Shown: one piece after another, positions 1 through 7,655 of the stretch | Layout: the number at the start of each line of letters is the position of its first letter | Numbering within the stretch: position 1 is the stretch's first letter | DNA from: Dyella sedimenti | Lineage (GTDB): Bacteria; Pseudomonadota; Gammaproteobacteria; Xanthomonadales; Rhodanobacteraceae | Reading direction: 5' to 3' | Length of the DNA stretch: 64,000 nucleotides | Assembly: GCF_022760995.1 (NCBI RefSeq) | Contig: NZ_JAKWJO010000003.1 | Span: 372,001-436,000 of the forward strand | Notes under the pieces: generated by a model | Database searches by the model: none | The model's input: the letters and a program-made list of their open reading frames with translations, nothing else | What the model was told of the DNA's origin: nothing | Program-made: the position numbers and the translations under genes

Positions 1-38
1 AAAAGACTGAGGCCATCATCTCGCGGCGAGAAGATTGG

Positions 39-92
39 CCCCTCCCCCTGCTCGTCCCGAAAAGGAACTCCCTGCGGTCGCAGGGGGAGGGG
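39..92. repeat. GC-rich inverted repeat upstream of the ars operon
   Basis: The arms CCCCTCCCCCTGC (39-51) and GCAGGGGGAGGGG (80-92) are perfectly complementary around a 28-base spacer. A repeat of the same type occurs at 43113-43180. It resembles the dispersed intergenic palindromes common in Xanthomonadales and may end transcription entering from the left. Function is inferred. Confidence 0.6.
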
Positions 93-114
93 AACTGGCG
101 GGTGCCGCCTGGGC

Positions 115-150
115 TTGTCCAGGGCTCAATGATTCGATTATTCTAGTTTC
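115..150 (+). promoter_or_regulatory. Probable arsR promoter, possibly giving a leaderless mRNA
   Basis: A TTGTCC -35-like element (115-120), an 18-base spacer and TATTCT (139-144) sit directly before the arsR ATG at 151. This spacing would put the transcription start on or next to the start codon. No Shine-Dalgarno sequence is visible. The AT-rich stretch 128-145, with imperfect AAT/ATT symmetry, is the only plausible ArsR operator. Confidence 0.4.
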
Positions 151-495
151 ATGGAAACAAATGACGCCATTGCCGCCCTGACCGCGCTGGGCCATGCCAA
201 GCGCCTGGCCATCTTTCGCTTGCTGGTGGTGGCCGGCCCCACGGGGCGCATGGCGGGCGACATCGGCGATGAGCTGGGGCTGCCGGGGGCCACGCTGTCC
301 TTCCATCTGAAGGAACTGGTGCATGCGGGCCTGATCACGGCGGAGCCGCAGGGGCGGTTCGTCTGCTATCGCGCGGCGTTCGAGGCCATGAACGGACTCA
401 TCGCCTACCTCACCGACAACTGCTGCGCGGGCAGCCCGCAGGACGGCTGCGCGCCCATGACCTCGGCTTGCCGGCCCGGCGATGCCTGTTGCTGA
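151..495 (+). CDS. arsR: ArsR-family arsenite-responsive repressor
   Basis: This 114-residue winged-helix repressor should bind its own promoter and release DNA when As(III) is bound. The core (residues 5-80) has the ArsR fold with recognition segment GATLSFHLKEL around residues 46-56. The classic alpha-3 CVC box is absent. Cysteines instead cluster at the C terminus (C91, C92, C100, C107, C113, C114). An adjacent Cys pair plus a third Cys a few residues later matches the alternative As(III) site described for the Acidithiobacillus ferrooxidans ArsR. The ATG at 151 has no ribosome-binding site, which fits a leaderless transcript. It is first in an arsR-arsC-acr3 operon, 18 bases before arsC. 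Confidence 0.93.
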   Translation: METNDAIAALTALGHAKRLAIFRLLVVAGPTGRMAGDIGDELGLPGATLSFHLKELVHAGLITAEPQGRFVCYRAAFEAMNGLIAYLTDNCCAGSPQDGCAPMTSACRPGDACC

Positions 496-513
496 TTCAT
501 CGAAGGACATCCC

Positions 514-1026
514 GTGACCCATCGCGTCCTGTTTGTCTGCACCGGCAATTCCGCCCGCAGCGTATTGGCCGAAGCTACCTTGCGCGCCTGGGGCGGTGCC
601 GGGTTCGAGGCGTTCAGCGCGGGCAGCCAGCCTGCCGGGCGAATCAACCCTTATGCGCTCGAGGCGCTCGCCGCCGCCGGCATGCCGACGGCGGGCCTGC
701 GCAGCAAGTCGTGGGATGTGTTTTCAGGGGCGGGCGCTCCGCCGCTGGACCTGGTGGTGACCGTGTGCGACAGCGCGGCCTCGGAACCATGCCCGGTCTT
801 TTTCGGGGACTTCGTGCGCACGCATTGGGGTTTGCCGGATCCGGCGGCGGTGGAGGGCGGCGATGCCGAAAAACGGGAGGCGTTCGCCAGGGCCCATGCC
901 GTCATCATGGCGCGGCTGAGGGCCTTCCTGGCCTTGCCGCCGGAGACCTGGGCCGATCGCGAGGCACTGAAGATGGCGCTGGACCGTATCGGCCTTATCC
1001 AGTCCGGGGGGGCCGGCCATGGCTGA
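514..1026 (+). CDS. arsC: Arsenate reductase, thioredoxin-coupled LMW-phosphatase type
   Basis: Cytoplasmic enzyme reducing arsenate to arsenite for export by the next gene product. The 170-residue protein opens with the P-loop CTGNSARS (Cys9 to Ser16) of the low-molecular-weight protein tyrosine phosphatase fold. The redox relay cysteines are Cys85 and Cys93 (VCDSAASEPC), so the Cys triad of thioredoxin-dependent ArsC is complete. It is about 30 residues longer than the Staphylococcus pI258 type, as in many proteobacterial versions. The gene overlaps the transporter start by 8 bases, implying translational coupling. Confidence 0.93.
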   Translation: MTHRVLFVCTGNSARSVLAEATLRAWGGAGFEAFSAGSQPAGRINPYALEALAAAGMPTAGLRSKSWDVFSGAGAPPLDLVVTVCDSAASEPCPVFFGDFVRTHWGLPDPAAVEGGDAEKREAFARAHAVIMARLRAFLALPPETWADREALKMALDRIGLIQSGGAGHG

Positions 1027-2116
1027 AGCCGCCGCTTCCCGGCCTGCCATCGGGTTCTTCGAGCGCTACCTGAGCCTTTGGGTGGCGGCGTGCATCGTGC
1101 TGGGCACGGCGCTCGGCCATTGGCTGCCAAGACCGTTCGCCGCCCTGGGGGCGATGGAGGTGGCCAAGGTCAATCTGCCGATCGCCGCGCTGATCTGGCT
1201 GATGATCGTACCCATGCTGCTGAGGATCGACCTGGGCGCGATGCGCCAGGTGGGGCGACATTGGAAGGGCATCGGCGTCACCTTGCTCGTCAACTGGCTC
1301 ATCAAGCCGTTTTCCATGGCGCTGTTCGCCTGGCTGTTCCTGCGCCACGTTTTCACCGGCCATCTGCCTGCGGACCAGGTAAACGGCTATGTGGCGGGCC
1401 TGATCCTGCTGGCCGCCGCGCCGTGCACGGCCATGGTGTTCGTGTGGAGCGGCCTGTGCGGCGGCGAGCCGACGTTCACCCTCAGCCAGGTGGCGATCAA
1501 CGACGCCATCATGGTGGTGGCCTTCGCGCCGCTGGTGGCGCTGCTGCTCGGTGTTTCCGCGATCACGGTGCCGTGGGCCACGCTGGTGCTGTCAGTGGGG
1601 CTCTACATCGTGGTGCCGGTGATCGGGGCGGCCCTGCTGCGCCGCCTGATCCTGGCCCGTGGCGGCGAGGCCCTGCTGGCCGGATGCCTGCGCCGGCTGG
1701 GGCCGGTGTCGCTGGTCGCGCTGCTTGTCACGCTGACGCTGCTGTTCGGTTTCCAGGGGCGGCAAATTCTGGCCCAGCCGCTCATCATCGCCATGCTGGC
1801 GGTGCCGATCCTGGTGCAGGTCTATGTCAACTCGGGCCTGGCCTACCTGTTGAACCGCCGGCTGGGCGTCCAGCATTGCGTGGCGGGGCCGTCGGCCCTG
1901 ATCGGCGCCAGCAACTTCTTCGAGCTGGCCGTGGCGGCGGCCGTCAGCCTGTTTGGCTTGGACTCGGGCGCGGCCCTGGCGACCGTGGTCGGCGTATTGG
2001 TCGAGGTGCCGGTGATGTTGTCCGTGGTCCGGATCGTGAACCGCTCCAAGGGCTGGTATGAGCGCGGCGCTACCGGCGCATGGCTTGGCCAGGCGGAAGG
2101 GCGGCGGCATGCATGA
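1019..2116 (+). CDS. acr3: ACR3-family arsenite efflux permease
   Basis: Inner-membrane As(III) exporter of 365 residues with about ten hydrophobic segments. The ACR3 signature APCTAMVFVWSGL lies near residues 138-150 and contains the conserved cysteine needed for arsenite transport in this family. It belongs to the BART superfamily and is unrelated to the ArsB antiporter. The start ATG (1019) lies inside the end of arsC, in another frame. The C-terminal tail after the last membrane span is short and polar. It completes a minimal resistance operon (sensing, reduction, export), with no arsH or arsenite methyltransferase nearby. Confidence 0.93.
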   Translation: MAEAAASRPAIGFFERYLSLWVAACIVLGTALGHWLPRPFAALGAMEVAKVNLPIAALIWLMIVPMLLRIDLGAMRQVGRHWKGIGVTLLVNWLIKPFSMALFAWLFLRHVFTGHLPADQVNGYVAGLILLAAAPCTAMVFVWSGLCGGEPTFTLSQVAINDAIMVVAFAPLVALLLGVSAITVPWATLVLSVGLYIVVPVIGAALLRRLILARGGEALLAGCLRRLGPVSLVALLVTLTLLFGFQGRQILAQPLIIAMLAVPILVQVYVNSGLAYLLNRRLGVQHCVAGPSALIGASNFFELAVAAAVSLFGLDSGAALATVVGVLVEVPVMLSVVRIVNRSKGWYERGATGAWLGQAEGRRHA

Positions 2117-2181
2117 TCGGCCGGTGGCCCGCGCATCGCCTCGCCGGTATTGGCCGCTACGCGGGGGCCCTTGGTCGCAGC

Positions 2182-2439
2182 CTAGTCCCAGGAGACATCG
2201 ACCACGTCGACCTCCATGCCCGGCACCGGCGTGACCTCGTCGATGGCTTCGGCACGGATGAGCGCGGACGGTTGGCTGCCGGGTGCCAATTCCGGCCAGC
2301 GTTGCGTCGCCAGGTCGATGGCCTTGGCGAACGCCGCATCGGGATCGGCTGCCGAGACGACGCCGTAGAGTTCGAAACCCGTGGCTCCTTCGGGACGGGG
2401 CAACCCCTGCCCGACAGCCAGGACTGTCCAGAACTTCAT
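2182..2439 (-). CDS. Small hypothetical protein
   Basis: An 85-residue acidic soluble protein beginning MKFWTVLAV and ending DVVDVSWD. I do not recognise the family. The alternation of short hydrophobic strands and a helix (residues 35-50, AAFAKAIDLATQRW) suggests a compact alpha/beta fold. I chose the ATG at 2437-2439 because AGGGGGG lies just upstream on this strand. The frame stays open further upstream, but that part reads as non-coding leader. The leader contains two mutually exclusive hairpins (2458-2504). The gene converges on acr3 and is divergent from the AIM24 gene. Confidence 0.7.
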   Translation of the reverse strand: MKFWTVLAVGQGLPRPEGATGFELYGVVSAADPDAAFAKAIDLATQRWPELAPGSQPSALIRAEAIDEVTPVPGMEVDVVDVSWD

Positions 2440-2754
2440 GGTTCCCCCCTGATTCCCATGCCCGCCCGGTGGACGGCGGGCATCCCCTGATATTCCCGCC
2501 GTCCAGTATGGCAACTTGCCGGGCCGGCAGGGAGTATCTCTTGTGTCGATGGACGGCTTTGCGTTTCGCAGCCGGGAGGCGCCGCGCCCCATGCGAACGG
2601 GGGTATGCTGCCCGCTGCGATGGATACGCCAATCGGGCGTTTTCCCCGTGGCGATGCGTCGGCTGCCGTGAACAGCGGCCAAGAGCGGCAAGTTGGCCCG
2701 GGGGCTTGCTCTCCCGGAACCCGCCGCAACCATTCACCACCAAGAGAACATTCC
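2440..2754. other. Intergenic region between divergent genes
   Basis: This 315-base stretch separates the small minus-strand gene from the AIM24 gene. It must hold promoters for both. Apart from the competing hairpins at 2458-2504 I see no clear -35/-10 pair, no operator and no convincing small reading frame. Confidence 0.5.
2458..2504 (-). promoter_or_regulatory. Two mutually exclusive hairpins in the leader of the 85-residue gene
   Basis: The central segment 2471-2483 can pair with 2458-2466 (ATGCCCGCC against GGCGGGCAT, 9 bp) or with 2495-2504 (GGACGGCGGG against CCCGCCGTCC, 10 bp), but not with both. On the minus strand this lies 19 to 65 bases upstream of the start codon. The pairing is directly visible. 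An attenuator or translational switch is inferred, and GC-rich sequence makes chance pairing possible. Confidence 0.35.
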
Positions 2755-3525
2755 ATGCAGACACGCATCCAGGGCACGGTGATGCCCGTGCTGGAAGTAC
2801 GGCTCGAACCCGGCGAAAGCGTCTTTGCCGAGAGCGGGGAGCTTTCATGGATGACTTCGTCGATCCAGATGACCACGCATACGCAGATGGGTGGCGGCGG
2901 AGGGTTGTTTGGCATGTTCAAGCGCGTGGCCGGTGGCGGCAGCTTGTTCATGACCGAGTATCGCGCCATGCAGGCGACGGGAGAGGTGGCCTTCGCCACC
3001 AAGGTGCCCGGCCATATCGTGCCGGTGCCGGTAAGCCCGGGCAGCGAATACCTGGTGCATCGGCATGGCTTTCTTTGCGCCACGTCGCAAGTCACCCTTG
3101 GCCTGGGTTTCCAGCAGTCGCTGGGGGCCGGCATTTTTGGTGGCTCGGGCTTCATGCTGCAGCGAGTGGGCGGCATGGGCACGGCATGGCTGGAACTTTC
3201 CGGCGAACTCATCCGCAAGGACCTGGCGCCTGGCGAGACCTTGCGGGTTCATCCCGGACACGTGGGTGCGTTCCAGGCTTCGGTCCATTTCCAGATCACC
3301 ACGGTGCCCGGCATCAGGAACGCCATCTTCGGCGGCGACGGCATCTTCCTGGCGGCGCTTACCGGACCTGGAACCGTATGGCTGCAGACGCTGCCCATTT
3401 CACGCCTGGCGCACCAGGTTGCCGAATATCTGCCTGGCAACGATGGCGCAAGCGGTCGGGCGGCCATCGGCGGCGGCCTGCTCGGAGGCATCGTGGGCTC
3501 CTTGCTGAGTGGCGATGACAATTGA
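2755..3525 (+). CDS. AIM24 / TIGR00266 family protein
   Basis: A 256-residue protein of the AIM24 (mitochondrial biogenesis) family, conserved in bacteria with no established biochemical role. The N-terminal part has the typical pattern around EPGESVFAESGELSWM, followed by a glycine-rich loop (MGGGGGLFG). The C terminus is a glycine-rich hydrophobic segment (GGGLLGGIVGSLL) seen in family members and perhaps membrane-interacting. The ATG at 2755 is preferred over upstream in-frame codons because homology begins there and AAGAGAA lies 8 bases upstream. It stands alone, with a shared terminator after it. Confidence 0.85.
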   Translation: MQTRIQGTVMPVLEVRLEPGESVFAESGELSWMTSSIQMTTHTQMGGGGGLFGMFKRVAGGGSLFMTEYRAMQATGEVAFATKVPGHIVPVPVSPGSEYLVHRHGFLCATSQVTLGLGFQQSLGAGIFGGSGFMLQRVGGMGTAWLELSGELIRKDLAPGETLRVHPGHVGAFQASVHFQITTVPGIRNAIFGGDGIFLAALTGPGTVWLQTLPISRLAHQVAEYLPGNDGASGRAAIGGGLLGGIVGSLLSGDDN

Positions 3526-3559
3526 TTTGCCGCAAGCCCCTGTGCGGCAGGGGCATGAA

Positions 3560-3590
3560 AAAAGCCCCGCCGGTCTACCGCGGGGCTTTT
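3560..3590. terminator. Bidirectional Rho-independent terminator
   Basis: AAAAGCCCCGC (3560-3570) pairs with GCGGGGCTTTT (3580-3590). The stem ends in an A-run on one side and a T-run on the other, so it can serve both the AIM24 gene and the converging H-NS-family gene. Confidence 0.85.
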
Positions 3591-3610
3591 CACGTGCTGG
3601 TCGGCCGGGA

Positions 3611-4027
3611 CTATTTCCTGGCGCGGGCCTTTTTTGCCGGGGCCTTCCGGGTGGCCTTGGCCACGCTTTTCCGGGCTGTCGCCGGCGCCTTGGCGGGGGC
3701 CTGGATCAACAGGCTCTCCGCGGTCACGCCCCGCTTCTTCAGGGCCTCGTTGAACCACAGGGGGCGCTTGCCGCGACCGGACCAGGTCTGGGCCGGATTG
3801 TCCGGATTGCGATACTTCGGCGCGACCGACCTCGGTCCCTTCGCGCCTTTGCCGCCCTGCGTCGGGTAGACCTCGGCCAGGGTCAGGCCAGCGTTCTTGA
3901 GCAGGGTCTCGATCTTGGCGCGAACCTCGTGGATCTGGCTCTTGCGCGCGGCCTCCATCTGCGCTTCCGCGCTCTTGATAAGGGCTTCGAGTTCGGTGGG
4001 GGATAGGGCGTCGAGATTGATGGCCAT
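3611..4027 (-). CDS. H-NS-family nucleoid-associated protein
   Basis: A 138-residue DNA-binding protein. Residues 1-50 form a charged helical oligomerisation region. Residues 70-100 contain the H-NS/MvaT-like DNA-binding motif (YRNPDNP..TWSGRGKRPLWF), whose GRGKRP loop enters the minor groove of AT-rich DNA. A basic Ala/Lys/Arg tail follows (to APAKKARARK), as in many Xanthomonadales and Burkholderia H-NS paralogues. It probably silences AT-rich or horizontally acquired DNA. It is monocistronic and convergent with the AIM24 gene. Confidence 0.9.
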   Translation of the reverse strand: MAINLDALSPTELEALIKSAEAQMEAARKSQIHEVRAKIETLLKNAGLTLAEVYPTQGGKGAKGPRSVAPKYRNPDNPAQTWSGRGKRPLWFNEALKKRGVTAESLLIQAPAKAPATARKSVAKATRKAPAKKARARK

Positions 4028-4125
4028 GGGGATCCTTGGTCGAAGTAACGCGGTTTGTCTATCACATAAGCAAATCCCTGCTCAACTTTCGCCCGGCCTC
4101 CGAAGGGCCGGGGAGAGGTGGGAAG

Positions 4126-4851
4126 CTAGGCCTTTCCGCCTTCCCTGGGCGAGCCGCCGGCCTTGTGCCAGCTCATCAGCAGGGTGCGTGTCTGCTCCTG
4201 GATGGCGGCCTTGATCAGGGCGCTGCGGCCGGCGTCGATTTCCTTCCAGCCGAGCAGGTCCAGGCAGGCGCCGGGCGGGTAGTAGAAGGCCATCATCAGG
4301 CCCTTCAGGGTCAGCATGCGGATGCGCGTGATCGCATCGTCGGGACGGGTGTGCATGATGCGCGCGAGCAGGGCGAGCAGCAGCTTGTTGATCGGCCGCT
4401 TGATGCGCCGCTGCAGCATCTCGGAGGCGACGTTGGGCGATTCGCCGGCCAGTTCCCGCCCGACCAGGCGCCCCTTGGAGAGGTGCGGCGGCACCAGCAC
4501 GCTGTCCAGGGTCGTCGCCTGGATGCCCAGGTAGGCATCGACCAGCGCGTCGATGCCTGCGTCGTCCTTCAGTGCATCGCTGATCCGCTTCATGCTGGGC
4601 GCATAGCGGGCCCTCAGGTCGTTGGTGATGTATTCGGCGCATGCCCTGTAGAGGCCTTCCTTGCTTTCGAAGTAGTACTGCAGCGCCGGCGCGTTCACGC
4701 CGGCGGCGGTGGCGATGTCGCGCGTCGAGGCGCCGTCGAAGCCGTGTTCGCCGAACAGCCGGATGGCCGCGTCGATGATGCGCTGGCGGGTTTCGTCGCC
4801 CCGGGCATAACCGCCGGCGGGCGAGCGACGTGGGCGCTTGGTCTGGGTCAT
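4126..4851 (-). CDS. TetR-family repressor (CerR/YbiH-like) of the efflux operon
   Basis: A 241-residue regulator. Residues 20-66 are the TetR DNA-binding domain (RQRIIDAAIRLFGEHGFDGAS, then TRDIATAAGVNAPALQYYFESKEGLY). The large C-terminal ligand-binding part matches the CerR/DUF1956 type by pattern. I chose the ATG at 4849-4851. An upstream in-frame extension would cross the promoter. It is transcribed divergently from emrAB-type genes, with a palindromic operator in between (4896-4907), so it probably represses the pump and itself until a toxic ligand binds. Confidence 0.88.
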   Translation of the reverse strand: MTQTKRPRRSPAGGYARGDETRQRIIDAAIRLFGEHGFDGASTRDIATAAGVNAPALQYYFESKEGLYRACAEYITNDLRARYAPSMKRISDALKDDAGIDALVDAYLGIQATTLDSVLVPPHLSKGRLVGRELAGESPNVASEMLQRRIKRPINKLLLALLARIMHTRPDDAITRIRMLTLKGLMMAFYYPPGACLDLLGWKEIDAGRSALIKAAIQEQTRTLLMSWHKAGGSPREGGKA

Positions 4852-4883
4852 GCGGTTCTCCGTCTCCGGCTCCACGATAGCAT

Positions 4884-4927
4884 TTGACAGAATTGTACCG
4901 GTCGGTATAAATATTCCACTTGGAATA
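4884..4927 (+). promoter_or_regulatory. Efflux-operon promoter with two palindromic operators
   Basis: TTGACA (4884-4889), a 16-base spacer and TATAAA (4906-4911) form a near-consensus sigma-70 promoter for the pump operon. TACCGGTCGGTA (4896-4907), a TetR-type TACCG-N2-CGGTA palindrome, lies between -35 and -10. A second perfect palindrome, TATTCCA-CT-TGGAATA (4912-4927), covers the start region. Binding at either would block RNA polymerase. Confidence 0.75.
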
Positions 4928-4946
4928 ATTTTGGGGTCGAATAGGC

Positions 4947-6071
4947 ATGCCTGCTTCCAACAACAGCGCATCGAACGATGCGCCGAACGCTCCTGCCGCC
5001 ACGCCGGCGCGCCGCAAGCCGCCGCGGTTCCTGTTGCCGGTCGGCGTGGCGCTGGCGGTGGCGGCCTTGGCGGCCCTGGGCTATTGGTGGGTGGTCGGGC
5101 GCTTTATCCAGAGCACCGACGATGCCTACCTGAAGGCCGACAGCGTCACCGTGGCGCCCAAGGTCAGCGGCTATGTCACGGACGTCTACGTGGGCGACAA
5201 CGCGACGGTGAAGGCGGGCGACCCGCTGGTGCGGTTGGATGGCCGCCAGTACCAGGCGGCGCTGGACCAGGCGCAGGCGACCGTCGATGCGCGCAAGGCG
5301 GACATCGCCCGCGCGCAGGCGGGCATCCTGCAGCAGCAGGCGGCCATCGAGCAGGCCAGGGCGCAGCTGCGGGTCGCGCAGGTCAGCGCCAGGCATGCGG
5401 AGGACGAAGTGCGTCGCTACGGTCCGCTGGAAAAGACTGGCGCGGAAAGCGGCGACCAGTTGTCCGTGCTGCTCAGCAACCGGGACCAGGCGCAGGCTAC
5501 GGTGGCGGCCGACCAGGCCGCGCTGGACCAGGCGCAGGCCCGCGTCGCGGACCTCGATGCGCAGGTCGCCCAGGCCAAGGCGCAGCTGGAAGCCGCGCAG
5601 GCATCGGCCAAGCAGGCACAGTTGGACCTGCAGGACACGCTGGTGCGCAGCACGCTGGGCGGCCGCGTCGGGGATCGCACGGTGCGCGTGGGGCAGTACG
5701 TGCAGCCGGGCACGCGCCTGATGACGGTGGTGCCGGTGGATAGCATCTACCTCACCGCCAACTTCAAGGAAACCCAGGTTGGCCGCATGCGCGCGGGCCA
5801 GCCGGCCGAGGTGCACGTGGACGCGCTGCCCGACACGGACCTGCATGGCGTGGTGGACAGCTTTGCGCCGGGCACGGGGTCGGAGTTCGCGCTGCTGCCG
5901 CCGGAAAACGCCACCGGCAACTTCACCAAGATCGTGCAACGCGTGCCGGTGCGCATCCGCATCGATGCCGACGAGCCGACGCGCAAGCGGCTGGTGCCGG
6001 GCCTCTCGGTCACCGTGGACGTGGATACGCGAAAGGAAGGCGGCGCTACGTCGGACGACCGCCATGGCTGA
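4947..6071 (+). CDS. emrA: EmrA/HlyD-type membrane-fusion protein
   Basis: Periplasmic adaptor of a tripartite drug exporter, 374 residues. A cytoplasmic basic N terminus precedes one membrane anchor (about residues 28-50, FLLPVGVALAVAALAALGYWW). A biotinyl-lipoyl-like half-motif follows (VAPKVSGYVTDVYVGDNATVKAGD). A long Ala/Gln/Asp-rich coiled-coil hairpin spans about residues 95-220, then a beta-barrel domain (GRVGDRTVRVGQYVQPGTRLM). It should link the inner-membrane DHA2 transporter to the outer-membrane channel encoded next. It overlaps emrB by 8 bases. Confidence 0.9.
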   Translation: MPASNNSASNDAPNAPAATPARRKPPRFLLPVGVALAVAALAALGYWWVVGRFIQSTDDAYLKADSVTVAPKVSGYVTDVYVGDNATVKAGDPLVRLDGRQYQAALDQAQATVDARKADIARAQAGILQQQAAIEQARAQLRVAQVSARHAEDEVRRYGPLEKTGAESGDQLSVLLSNRDQAQATVAADQAALDQAQARVADLDAQVAQAKAQLEAAQASAKQAQLDLQDTLVRSTLGGRVGDRTVRVGQYVQPGTRLMTVVPVDSIYLTANFKETQVGRMRAGQPAEVHVDALPDTDLHGVVDSFAPGTGSEFALLPPENATGNFTKIVQRVPVRIRIDADEPTRKRLVPGLSVTVDVDTRKEGGATSDDRHG

Positions 6072-7644
6072 GGCGGCCGCCCCTTCGGTTCCGCATCCGG
6101 AGCGCGCCAGCGTGGCGGACTGGATCGCCGTGGCGGCCGGTTCGCTGGGCGCCCTGATGGCCACGCTGGATATCTCCATCACCAACTCGGCCCTGCCGCA
6201 GATCCAGGGCGAGATCGGCGCCACCGGCACCGAGGGCACCTGGATTTCCACCGGCTACCTGATGTCGGAGATCGTGATCATCCCGCTCGCGGCGTGGCTC
6301 ACGCGCGTGTTCGGCCTGCGCAACTTCCTGCTGGGCTGCGCGGTGCTGTTCATCCTGTTTTCCATGATGTGCGGCCTTTCGCACACGCTGATGGCGATGG
6401 TGATCGGCCGCATCGGCCAGGGACTCACCGGCGGCGCCATGATCCCGACCGCGCAGACGATCATCCGCACCCGCCTGCCGCTGTCGCAGTTGCCGATCGG
6501 CATGACCGCGTTCGGATTGATCGTATTGCTGGGCCCGTTGCTGGGACCGGTGCTGGGCGGCTGGCTGACTGAGAACATCAGCTGGAACTGGTGCTTCTTC
6601 ATCAACCTGCCGGTATGCATCGGCCTGATTACCTTGCTGCTGGCCGGCCTTCCGTCCGCGTCGCTGCATCTGGAGGCGTTGAGGCAGGCGGACTGGCTGG
6701 GCATCGTGGGCCTGTCGGTAGGGCTCAGCTCGCTGACCGTGGTGCTGGAGGAAGGGCAGCGCGAGCGCTGGTTCGAATCGGACATGATCGTCTGGCTCAG
6801 CCTGCTCTCGCTGGCCGGCATGGTGCTGATCGCCATCTCGCAGTTCACCGCCAGGCGGCCGGTGATGCGCCTGAGCCTGCTGGGCAATCCGCGCTATGCC
6901 AGCGTCATCTTCATCGTGCTGGTGGTCGGCGCGGCGCTGTATGGCGTCATCTACATCATTCCCCAGTTCCTGGGGTTGATCGCGGGCTACAACGCGGAGC
7001 AATCGGGCTGGGTGATGCTGGTGTCGGGCGTGCCCGCCTTCCTGATGATGCCCATCCTGCCGCGCCTGCTCGGCCGGGTGGACTTCCGCATCCTGGTCAT
7101 CACGGGCCTGTTGTGCTTCGTGTGGAGCTGCATGCTGGACATCCACCTGACGGCGCAGAGCGTCGGCCAGGATTTCTTCTGGTCGCAGCTGGTGCGCGGG
7201 GCGGGACAGATGCTGGCGATGATGCCGCTGAACCAGGCGTCGATGGCGGCGGTGTCGCGCGAGGAATCGGGCGACGCGGCGGGTATCTACAACATGGCGC
7301 GCAACCTGGGCGGATCGATTGGCCTGGCCATCATCGGCACCGTGATCGACCGCCGCAACACATTCCACGTCGCGGCGATACGCGAAACGCTGACGGCCAA
7401 CTCCGTGCTCGGGCAGGAGCGCATGGCCGCCAACGCGGCGAGCTGGCTCGATCGCACCGGTGACCTGGCGTATTCGCAGATGCGCGCGTTGGGCCAGCTC
7501 GCCAGCCAGATCCGGCAGCAGGCCATGGTGATGACCTTCTCGGAAGTGTTCTACGTGCTGGGCATCGCCTTGCTGTGCTGCATTCCGCTCGCGTTGCTGT
7601 TGAGGACGCCGCGCTACCACGCGCCGGCCGGCGAGGCTCATTGA
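6064..7644 (+). CDS. emrB: DHA2-family (EmrB/QacA) MFS drug/H+ antiporter
   Basis: Inner-membrane exporter of 526 residues with a 14-helix DHA2 pattern. The first helix carries LMATLDISITNSALPQI, with the membrane-embedded Asp typical of this family. GRIGQGLTGGAMIPTA matches motif B, and LGPLLGPVLGGWLTEN matches antiporter motif C. The ATG at 6064 overlaps the end of the adaptor gene by 8 bases. It should pump hydrophobic toxins through the adaptor and the TolC-like protein encoded downstream. Confidence 0.92.
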   Translation: MAEAAAPSVPHPERASVADWIAVAAGSLGALMATLDISITNSALPQIQGEIGATGTEGTWISTGYLMSEIVIIPLAAWLTRVFGLRNFLLGCAVLFILFSMMCGLSHTLMAMVIGRIGQGLTGGAMIPTAQTIIRTRLPLSQLPIGMTAFGLIVLLGPLLGPVLGGWLTENISWNWCFFINLPVCIGLITLLLAGLPSASLHLEALRQADWLGIVGLSVGLSSLTVVLEEGQRERWFESDMIVWLSLLSLAGMVLIAISQFTARRPVMRLSLLGNPRYASVIFIVLVVGAALYGVIYIIPQFLGLIAGYNAEQSGWVMLVSGVPAFLMMPILPRLLGRVDFRILVITGLLCFVWSCMLDIHLTAQSVGQDFFWSQLVRGAGQMLAMMPLNQASMAAVSREESGDAAGIYNMARNLGGSIGLAIIGTVIDRRNTFHVAAIRETLTANSVLGQERMAANAASWLDRTGDLAYSQMRALGQLASQIRQQAMVMTFSEVFYVLGIALLCCIPLALLLRTPRYHAPAGEAH

Positions 7645-7655
7645 GGATGTTCCGC

